Positions 16,934 to 24,671 of a DNA stretch of 43,653 bases are shown piece by piece; the stretch's first letter is position 1, and every line of letters starts with the position of its first letter. Origin of the DNA: Phycisphaeraceae bacterium (GTDB lineage Bacteria; Planctomycetota; Phycisphaerae; Phycisphaerales; Phycisphaeraceae); the NCBI GenBank assembly GCA_028284155.1, contig JANQSF010000040.1:1-43653 (forward strand). Reading direction: 5' to 3'. Below the pieces are notes generated by a model, which was not told where the DNA came from, ran no database searches, and worked only from the letters and a program-made list of their open reading frames with translations. Both the position numbers and the translations under genes were made by a program.

Positions 16934-18583
16934 TCAATGATTAAACCGGAACTCACTACACGTCATCAGCGCCCACATCGCTTCGCGGACGCGGTCGTCG
17001 GGTCGTTCGTCGGCGCTCAAGTACTTCACAAAGTGGGCGCGCTCCGCGTCGTCGGGGTAGCGGCTCAGGATCGACAGGAACAACCGGTCGACCTTCTGCT
17101 CCCACGGCTCCTTGCTCTCCAACATGGTGTGGTACAGGCCGCCCTTGTTTCGGCTGAACAGCTTGCTCAGGCCGCCGTTGTTCAGGAACAGGTGCTCGTG
17201 CAAGCCGCCCTGGAAGTGGCCTTCGCCATTGCTTGGCTTGCCGAAGAAACGCAGCACGTAGCCGCTGGTCAGGGGGTATGACCACTCGCCCTTGTCGAGC
17301 CGTTCTTTGAGCTTCGAGTCGACCTTGTGGTACGAGACGGCGACCCGCCAGGCGGCGGATAACTGCTCGGCGGATAGCGGCTTGACCTTGGCGCGTTCGT
17401 ACCACTTGGGCGTCGCGTGTTCGGCGTCGCCGGCGATGCCCGCCTGGTACGTCTTGCTGTTGCACAGCTCGCGGACGTACCACTTCATGTCGAAGTTGTG
17501 CGCGACGAATTGCTGTGTCAGCGCGTCGAGCAGCTCGGGGTGGCTCGGCTTGTTGTCTTTGCTCATGTCATCGACGGGGTCGACGATGCCCCGGCCCATG
17601 AACTGCGCCCAGATGCGGTTGGCCGCGGCGCGGGCGAAGTACGGGTTATCACGCGCGGTGACCCAGTCAGCCAGGGCGTCCTTGCGTGAGAACGCCGGCT
17701 TGGGCGGCGCTTTGCCGCTGGCGAACTTGATTGGCTTGACGTCCTTCCCTGGGGTCGGCTCGTCGAGTGCCTTCGTTGCCAGGAACTTCGGCTTGATCGG
17801 CACGCCCTTCTTGCCCGGGCCGTCCTCGGCGGCCGGCCCGGTGAAGTTGATCTCGCCGACGGATTGCTCGCCGATCATGACCTTCTTCTCTTGTCCCATC
17901 TTGCCGACTTCGACGGTGGACAGCCGTGTGTAAAACGCGGCCATGCCGTAAAAGTCGACCTGCTTCCACGGCTCGTACGGGTGATCGTGACACCGCGCGC
18001 ACTGGAGTTGCACACCGAGGAAACGCTGCGCGACGGCCTGCGCCGCGTCCTGCGGTTTGTTGCGGTACTGCACAAGGTAGTACGGCGCGCCGTGCTCGGC
18101 TGTGTTGCCCTCAGCCTTGAGCATCGCCGAAACGATCCGGTCGTAAGGCGTGTTCTTGTTGAACTGCTCAGCCAACCACTTGTGGAAGCCGGGCCGCTTG
18201 TCCGCGTCGTAGCCCGGCGGGTTTCGGCCGAACCACACCATGTCCCACACGTCGGTCTGGTGTTGGGCGTACCGCGGGTCGTCTAACAACCTGTCAATCA
18301 GCTTGGCGCGCTTGTCTGTCGACTTGTCGTCGATGAACGCCTTCGCATCGTCGTGCGTCGGGATCGTGCCGACCAGGTCGAGGTAAAGACGTCGCATGAA
18401 CTGCGCGTCCGTCGCGGGCGACGCCGGGGAGACCTTCTGCTTGGCCTGTTGATCTGCGACGTGTTTGTCGATCACGTCGCGTAATGACGTGTCGGCCGCT
18501 TGAAGTGACGTGGCGCACGCCAACACCACGACCGCCACCCACGCGGCGTAAAAACCGAACCCACGACCCACGGAGCATGTCAT
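16934..18583 (-). CDS. DUF1549/DUF1553 protein with CxxCH motif
   Basis: 549 residues. A signal peptide/membrane helix (about 8-30) is followed by DUF1549 (about 35-240), with FMRRLYLDLVGTIPT and the cytochrome-like motif C195-A-R-C-H199 in a CHDHPYEPWKQVDFYGMAAFY setting, and DUF1553 (about 300-548), with NPYFARAAANRIWAQFMGRGIVDPVDD and SKTYQ. Many relatives carry an extra N-terminal cytochrome-c domain; here it is absent. Activity is unknown, though a redox role is often proposed because of the CxxCH. The ATG at 18583 has a GAGGG 7-8 bases upstream and is chosen over the TTG at 18607. Its partner is the DUF1501 gene downstream. Confidence 0.92.
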   Translation of the reverse strand: MTCSVGRGFGFYAAWVAVVVLACATSLQAADTSLRDVIDKHVADQQAKQKVSPASPATDAQFMRRLYLDLVGTIPTHDDAKAFIDDKSTDKRAKLIDRLLDDPRYAQHQTDVWDMVWFGRNPPGYDADKRPGFHKWLAEQFNKNTPYDRIVSAMLKAEGNTAEHGAPYYLVQYRNKPQDAAQAVAQRFLGVQLQCARCHDHPYEPWKQVDFYGMAAFYTRLSTVEVGKMGQEKKVMIGEQSVGEINFTGPAAEDGPGKKGVPIKPKFLATKALDEPTPGKDVKPIKFASGKAPPKPAFSRKDALADWVTARDNPYFARAAANRIWAQFMGRGIVDPVDDMSKDNKPSHPELLDALTQQFVAHNFDMKWYVRELCNSKTYQAGIAGDAEHATPKWYERAKVKPLSAEQLSAAWRVAVSYHKVDSKLKERLDKGEWSYPLTSGYVLRFFGKPSNGEGHFQGGLHEHLFLNNGGLSKLFSRNKGGLYHTMLESKEPWEQKVDRLFLSILSRYPDDAERAHFVKYLSADERPDDRVREAMWALMTCSEFRFNH

Positions 18584-18679
18584 CGCCAACCCTCGGTACA
18601 GGGCCAAACGGTCATCGATCCTTAATTGTACCGTCGGGCGGGCGGGTTAACGGGCCGCAGAGACGGGATCGCCAGTTCG

Positions 18680-18778
18680 GGGTGCCACACTTTGGCTTTG
18701 CAAAGTGTGCGGTTTATCCATGATTGGCACGCGCAAAAGGCTGACCGGCACACTTTGCCGAGCCAAAGTGTGGCACCC
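18680..18778. repeat. Family C paired palindrome
   Basis: Two imperfect inverted arms of about 32 bases (18681-18712 and 18745-18777) end in GGTGCC/GGCACC. The left arm is itself a hairpin, CACTTTG-GCTTTG-CAAAGTG. The termini match those of families A and D although the rest of the sequence differs. Confidence 0.85.
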
Positions 18779-18804
18779 AGCAGGCCGGCCGCATAGTCCA
18801 AGAC

Positions 18805-18831
18805 ACGGCTCGGACGGAGCCTCGCCCTCCC
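18805..18831. repeat. Family B single arm (copy 2)
   Basis: The 27 bases ending in GCCTCGCCCTCCC are identical to the reverse complement of the left arm at 16746-16772. No facing arm is found nearby. It ends 10 bases from the gpmI stop codon and follows the family C element by 26 bases. Confidence 0.8.
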
Positions 18832-18840
18832 GACACTCGC

Positions 18841-20520
18841 TCAATACAACGGCTGACCCGTCATCGCCGCCGGCGGCTCGAAACCCATCATCCTGAGGAT
18901 CGTCGGGCAGGCGTCAGCCAATCGGCCGTCGGCCTTGAGGGCGCCCGACGCTTGGAGCGGGTCGCCCGTCGCGTGCTGCCGCAGCGACTCGTCGACGAGG
19001 ATGCACTCCACGTCGTACGTCGTGTGCGCGGTGTGCGGGGCGTTGGTGTCGGGGTCGAACATCTGCTCCGCGTTGCCGTGGTCGGCCGTGACGATGAGCA
19101 CGCCACCTTTGGCCAGCGTCGCATCGACGATTCGGCCGACGCAGCCGTCGACCGTTTCGACGGCCTTGATCGCCGCGTCGAGCGAGCCGGTGTGGCCGAC
19201 CATGTCGCCGTTGGCGAAGTTGACGAGGATGAAGTCGTCTTCGCCCGCTTCGATCCGACCTAACACCAGGTTAGTCACTTCTTCGGCGCTCATTTCCGGC
19301 TGCAGGTCGTAGGTGGCGACCTTCGGGCTTTGCGCCATTTCGCGTGACTCGCCCTCGAACAGGTCGTCGCGGTAGTCGTTGAAAAAGAACGTGACGTGCG
19401 GGAACTTCTCGGTCTCGGCGCAGCGGAACTGTTTCAGCCCACGCGACGCGAGGAATTGGCCCATGATGTTTTCCATCTTGGCCGGCTTGGGATACGCGAC
19501 ATGCACCCACTCGCCCAGCGCCGTTTCGTACGCGGTCATCGTCACAAAGTGCAGGTTGAGCTTCGGCCCGCGGTCGAAGCCCTTGTTTCCCGTGTCGGGC
19601 GACGGGGGAACCTCGCCTTCAAACGTCGGCATCACGAACGCGCGGACGATCTCGCGCGGGCGATCGCCGCGGTAGTTGTAGAAGATCACCGTGTCGCCGT
19701 CGGTGACGCGCGACGCCAGCGCGCCCTCGATCGACCCGCCGTCGACCAGCGTCGGCGTGATGAACTCGTCGCCCTTCTGCGAGTCGGTCGTGGGGTTGTC
19801 GTAATACTGTTGAATCGCCTCGCCAGCCGACGCCGCCCAGGGCAGGTCGAGTTGACGGGCGTTGAAACCGGTCAGGCAGGCGTACGCCTTCTGCACGCGC
19901 TCCCAGCGGTTGTCCCGGTCCATTGCGTAGTAGCGGCCCGAAATGCTCGCAATCTGGCCGACGCCGATCTGGGCGCACTTCGATTCAACCTGTTCGATGA
20001 AGCCCTTGCCGGTGAACGGGCCGGTGTCCCGGCCGTCGGTGAACAGGTGCAGCGCGACCTTGTCGTGGCCGAGCCGTTTGCACAGGTCGAGGCAGGCGTA
20101 GAGGTGGTCGAGCAGGGCGTGCACGCCCGCGTCGGACGCCAGGCCGAGCAGGTGGACCGTTCGGCCGGACGACTTGGCCCGTTCTACGGCCTCGCGCAGC
20201 GTGTCGTTTTCGACGAACTGACCCGCCCGTGCGGCCTTGCTGATCCGGACCGACTCCTGATCCACGACTCGGCCGGCCCCGATGTTCTGGTGGCCGACCT
20301 CGCTGTTGCCCATCGCGCCGTCGGGCAGGCCGACGTCTTCACCGCTGGTCTTGATCAGTGTCCACGGGTAGTCGCGCAACAGGGCGTCGCAGCGCGGCGT
20401 GTCGGCCAGTTTCACAGCGTTGAAAGCGTCGTGCTCGGCGTTTGGGTTTCGGCCCCAACCGTCCCGGACGATCAGCACGGCTGGTCGACGGGTGGGGGCG
20501 GACTGCTGCTCGTCAGACAT
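18841..20520 (-). CDS. gpmI: 2,3-bisphosphoglycerate-independent phosphoglycerate mutase
   Basis: 559 residues, slightly longer than the usual 510-550. The enzyme interconverts 3- and 2-phosphoglycerate in glycolysis and gluconeogenesis in the cytoplasm, using two Mn ions. Seen: the first metal Asp in VLIVRDGWG (Asp20), the phosphorylated serine in MGNSEVGHQNIGAG (Ser73), the substrate segment LFTDGRDTGP, ISGRYYAMDRDNRWERVQKAY, NYRGDRPREI, and the second metal cluster VNFANGDMVGHTG followed by VTADHGNAEQM. All expected catalytic blocks are present. VLIVRDGWG replaces the more common LxxLDGWG. It is preceded by a long leader containing a dyad and repeated octamers, so it may be separately regulated. 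mutM lies upstream on the same strand, 396 bases away. Confidence 0.96.
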   Translation of the reverse strand: MSDEQQSAPTRRPAVLIVRDGWGRNPNAEHDAFNAVKLADTPRCDALLRDYPWTLIKTSGEDVGLPDGAMGNSEVGHQNIGAGRVVDQESVRISKAARAGQFVENDTLREAVERAKSSGRTVHLLGLASDAGVHALLDHLYACLDLCKRLGHDKVALHLFTDGRDTGPFTGKGFIEQVESKCAQIGVGQIASISGRYYAMDRDNRWERVQKAYACLTGFNARQLDLPWAASAGEAIQQYYDNPTTDSQKGDEFITPTLVDGGSIEGALASRVTDGDTVIFYNYRGDRPREIVRAFVMPTFEGEVPPSPDTGNKGFDRGPKLNLHFVTMTAYETALGEWVHVAYPKPAKMENIMGQFLASRGLKQFRCAETEKFPHVTFFFNDYRDDLFEGESREMAQSPKVATYDLQPEMSAEEVTNLVLGRIEAGEDDFILVNFANGDMVGHTGSLDAAIKAVETVDGCVGRIVDATLAKGGVLIVTADHGNAEQMFDPDTNAPHTAHTTYDVECILVDESLRQHATGDPLQASGALKADGRLADACPTILRMMGFEPPAAMTGQPLY

Positions 20521-20916
20521 AGCTCGATCTCTTTTTCTGCCGGGTTATCCCTGTTTTTCCCCGGATAACGACGCGAACGGACAGACAGATGCGGTCGCCA
20601 TTCTAGGCCGGACTGAGCCAAACCGCGTCACTCGGGCCTGTCTGGAATGCGGTGGATTAGCCGTGGAAAGGCCTGTCTGTGTCGGAGCGCCCGGATCGTT
20701 TGGGAATTGACACATCGATCCCAAGAACGCCTGTCTGCAAAACCAAACAGGTTGGTACAGGCGGTTTCAGAACCAAGACCCGACAAGACCGATCATGTTC
20801 TGCACGGCATCTAAAAGAACTCAAATCATTTTACAATTTAGATTTGCGCCTTCCGTGCCGGTGACTTTCCCCATTCGGACACGCCATATTACTGACGTTA
20901 AATACTTCTCTATCTA
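20521..20916 (-). promoter_or_regulatory. Long gpmI leader with repeated octamers and a dyad
   Basis: No gene is seen in these 396 bases between mutM and gpmI. CCTGTCTG occurs at 20637-20644, 20672-20679 and 20730-20737, and its core appears inverted in CAGACAG at 20582-20588. GTTATCC/GGATAAC (20544-20550, 20563-20569) forms a dyad 24 bases before the gpmI start. A TAGAAT hexamer on the minus strand (20605-20600) could be the -10 box. The mutM-proximal 100 bases are notably AT-rich. Confidence 0.45.
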
Positions 20917-21756
20917 TTAGGAAGAGGAGAACATCGGTTGACACGCGGGGCAGAGCACCGTCGTCCTCCCCGCGACGAGGTGTGTGTTCAGGTTGGTCTC
21001 GCACTTGCGGCAGGGTTGACCTGATCGGCCGTACACGAGGTGGCTTTGCTGGTAACGACCAGCTTGGCCTTCGGCGTCCGCGTAGTCGCGCAGAGTCGAC
21101 CCGCCGGCCTCGATGGCCTTGGCCAGCAGGCGGCGCATGACCCGCACCATGCGTTGCGTTCGCTTGAAATTGATCGTGTCGGCCGGCTGCTCGGGGTGAA
21201 TCCCGATCTGGAACAGCAACTCGTCGACGTAGATGTTGCCCAAACCGGCGATGACCGCCTGATCGAGCAGGGCGGCCTTGATGGCCCGGCGGGTGCGCTG
21301 GAGTCGTTCGTGCAACGCGCTCGGCTGAATGGAAAGGGCGTCGGGGCCGAGGGCGGTCCAGCGGGTGTCGCGCAGGTTCGCCTCGCTGGGGAACAGCCAA
21401 ACGCCGCCGAACCGCCGGGGGTCGCGGAACACGACGGTTTGGTCCCCTTCTAACCGCCAGACGACGTGCGTGTGCGCGTCGAGTTGGGTCGTCCCGTTGC
21501 CGATCCGCAGGGAGCCGGACATGCCCAGGTGAACGCAGACGCACGATCCGTCGTGCCCGTCGGCTTCGGCTAGGATGGCCAATTGTTTGCCGTGTCGAAT
21601 GACGCCGCCGATCCGGCGACCCGCCAGCAGTGCGGCGTCGTTGACAATACCGCGGACGACATCCGCCCGGCGGACCTGGGCCGAACGAACGACTCGGCCG
21701 ACGGTTGCCCGTTCAAGCGATCGACGGACGGTCTCGACTTCGGGCAGTTCGGGCAT
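20917..21756 (-). CDS. mutM: Formamidopyrimidine-DNA glycosylase (Fpg/MutM)
   Basis: 279 residues, normal for the family. It removes oxidised purines such as 8-oxoguanine and cuts the DNA backbone by beta/delta elimination. The mature N-terminus PELPEVETVRRSL supplies the catalytic Pro2 and Glu3; Lys57 in HGKQL is the conserved lysine. HLGMSGSLRIG, the helix-two-turn-helix GLGNIYVDELLFQIGIHP, and a C-terminal zinc finger (CRKC then CPAC) are all present. The finger is followed by a short extra tail. The start is fixed by the PELPEVE block. It lies upstream of gpmI on the same strand, with no sign of shared function. Confidence 0.97.
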   Translation of the reverse strand: MPELPEVETVRRSLERATVGRVVRSAQVRRADVVRGIVNDAALLAGRRIGGVIRHGKQLAILAEADGHDGSCVCVHLGMSGSLRIGNGTTQLDAHTHVVWRLEGDQTVVFRDPRRFGGVWLFPSEANLRDTRWTALGPDALSIQPSALHERLQRTRRAIKAALLDQAVIAGLGNIYVDELLFQIGIHPEQPADTINFKRTQRMVRVMRRLLAKAIEAGGSTLRDYADAEGQAGRYQQSHLVYGRSGQPCRKCETNLNTHLVAGRTTVLCPACQPMFSSS

Positions 21757-21853
21757 GCGGATCGTGCGATTGGGTCAAAGTGGACAGGTGAATCAGTACC
21801 CCCACGAGAGGAGTCTACCGTTTCGGCGTCTTGCATTGAATCGAAGAAGATAA

Positions 21854-22324
21854 GGCGGTGCCCTGCCGGGCGGGCCTGCTCAAGCGCCGCAGGGGCTTGG
21901 CGCTGCGCTTTGACGGAGCGGCTGCGCCTTAGGGACTACATGAGTTGGGGGACGCTCGCCGCCGCTCCCCCAAACCCCCGAGGCTCCCCCGCGGAAGGGC
22001 GGGCCTTTCGGCCGAATGTGTTACCGATGTCTCCGACCTCCAGATTCATGTGTCCGCTCGAAAACGCTGCAAGAACGTTGCCCTTGGGAGACATCCCCGC
22101 TCCCAGATTACGGACATTGGGCACCACACAGAACGCCGCCTGCACGCCTCACCTTCCGGGGGCGGCCGGGGGGTTCGGGGGCTGGCCGTGGAAGGCCCCC
22201 GATCGGCCGCGCCATTGACGTGTGCGGCGCGGGGGGCGTTATTGCGGGCGAAACACCGTTGTGACCTGGCGCGAAGTCTGAGCCACTCTGGCGATTGAAG
22301 AGGCCCGCCCGGCAGGACAGCGCC
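21854..22324. repeat. 471-bp non-coding block with 24-bp terminal inverted repeats
   Basis: The ends at 21854-21877 and 22301-22324 are inverted copies (22 of 24 bases match, core CCTGCCGGGCGGGCCT). Next to the right end, 22280-22308 is an exact inverted copy of 29 bases at 36089-36117 (family F). Inside, a CCCCC/GGGGG-rich inner pair (about 21965-22000 and 22151-22190) faces inward, and GGGAG/CTCCC forms a smaller hairpin near 22085-22103. No open frame looks protein-like. It fills most of the mutM-moxR gap and could be a MITE-like element, a large paired REP or a structured RNA. Confidence 0.7.
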
Positions 22325-22447
22325 ATTTGCATCGGGGGTTGTCAGGGAGGTACGCAAACAGGACCTGTTCACCCGGCCCCAACTGGTCGACTGAATACAG
22401 GTCGGCATCGCTATACTTGCCCGTTCACGTTGCAGACAGGAGCTGTT
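22325..22447 (+). promoter_or_regulatory. MoxR cluster upstream region
   Basis: TATACT at 22412-22417 is a fair -10 box 30 bases before the MoxR ATG. The best -35-like match, TCGACT at 22387-22392, is 19 bases away, so this is a tentative promoter for the seven-gene cluster. The weak AGGAG at 22439-22443 is the ribosome-binding site. Confidence 0.4.
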
Positions 22448-23509
<1,062 letters not shown>

Positions 23510-23647
23510 CCGCCGCTTGCGACTTAGCGCGTCGCATGTTGCGAACAGGAATGATCGAACATCGCACAGCCGACCTCACAAATCTCGACCGGCTATCTCG
23601 ACCCCAACGTCCTCGCCTCCGTCGCGTCGCTCGACCTGCGTGCGCGC

Positions 23648-24544
23648 ATGGTCGTCGAGGGCATCATGACCGGCATGCACCGCTCGCCGTTCTTCGGCTA
23701 CTCAGTCGAGTTCGCGCAGCACCGCCAATACGCGCCGGGCGACGACATCCGCCACCTTGATTGGAAGGTGTTCGGCCGAAGCGACAAGCTCTACCTCAAG
23801 CAGTATCAGAAAGAAACAAACCTCCGCCTGCTCGTGCTGGTCGACACGTCGGGGTCGATGGCGTACTCGTCGAACAAAGTGAAAGGTTGGCGGAAGTACG
23901 ACTACGCGGCGACGCTGGCGGCGACGTTGGCGCACCTGGCGTTGCGGCAGCAGGACCGCGTCGCGCTGGTGCTGTTTGCCGACCAGGTGCGCAAGTCAAC
24001 ACGGCTGAGCAACGCGCGCGACCACTGGCGGCAGATCGTCGAAATCTTGTCCAGTGTGCGACCTGAAGATGACCAGGCGCTGGTGGAAGACGACGTGAGC
24101 GAGGCGGGCCTGTCCACACGCATGACAAACCTCGGCAGAACGTTCGAGCAGATGGTCGCGAAACTCACACGACGTAGCGTGATCGTCATGATCAGCGACC
24201 TGTTCGACGACCCGCAGGCGTTGCAGAAAGGCCTGGCGCGGTTCCGCCACCGGCGGCATGACGTGATGATCCTGCAAACGCTCGACCCGGCCGAGCTGAC
24301 GTTCCCGTTCCGTTCGCCCAGCGAGTTTTTTGGCCTGGAAGGCGAGGGCAAGCTGCCGCTCGACCCGGCTGCGCTGCGCGACGCGTACCTCGAAGTGTTC
24401 GGGGCGCACCTGCGCGACGTGCAGAACGTGACGCAGAAGTTCGGTTTTGACTACCTGATGCTCGATACGGCGCAGTCGCTTGGCCCGCCTTTGAGCCGCT
24501 TCCTCGCGCACCGCGCGGCGGCGGCGGATCGGAAGAAGATGTGA
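23648..24544 (+). CDS. DUF58 (VWA-like) protein; N-terminus uncertain
   Basis: 298 residues from the first ATG. DUF58 proteins are constant partners of MoxR. Seen: HRSPFFGYSVEFAQHRQYAPGDDIRHLDWKVFGRSDKLYLKQYQ, the DUF58 signature, then a VWA-like core LLVLVDTSGSMAYSS with an intact DxSGS at about residue 66, and VIVMISDLFDD later. The frame upstream of the ATG still reads like family sequence (ISTGYLDPNVLASVASLDLRAR) back to a stop at 23552-23554, yet contains no ATG, GTG or TTG. The true start is therefore probably upstream, at an unusual codon, or a one-base shift separates it from the ATG at 23551. No membrane helix is seen; it should be cytoplasmic. Confidence 0.88.
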   Translation: MVVEGIMTGMHRSPFFGYSVEFAQHRQYAPGDDIRHLDWKVFGRSDKLYLKQYQKETNLRLLVLVDTSGSMAYSSNKVKGWRKYDYAATLAATLAHLALRQQDRVALVLFADQVRKSTRLSNARDHWRQIVEILSSVRPEDDQALVEDDVSEAGLSTRMTNLGRTFEQMVAKLTRRSVIVMISDLFDDPQALQKGLARFRHRRHDVMILQTLDPAELTFPFRSPSEFFGLEGEGKLPLDPAALRDAYLEVFGAHLRDVQNVTQKFGFDYLMLDTAQSLGPPLSRFLAHRAAAADRKKM

Positions 24545-24566
24545 CGTGTGCATGATTGTGTGACGC

Positions 24567-24643
24567 GTGCCTGTGAATAAGCGAAGCGTTTCACGGCACT
24601 GAGACTCGGGGAACTGTGAAACGCTTCGCTCATTCACAGGCAC
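24567..24643. repeat. Family A paired palindrome, copy 1
   Basis: Arms at 24567-24594 and 24616-24643 (28 bases, one mismatch) face each other around 21 bases. They begin GTGCCTGTGAATAAGCGAAG. Each arm can fold by itself through GTGAA/TTCAC. It lies between the DUF58 and BatA-like genes of the MoxR cluster. Copies 2 and 3 are at 33542 and 42895. Confidence 0.9.
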
Positions 24644-24671
24644 CCGACCCTTGAATGAAACGTTTGATTAG

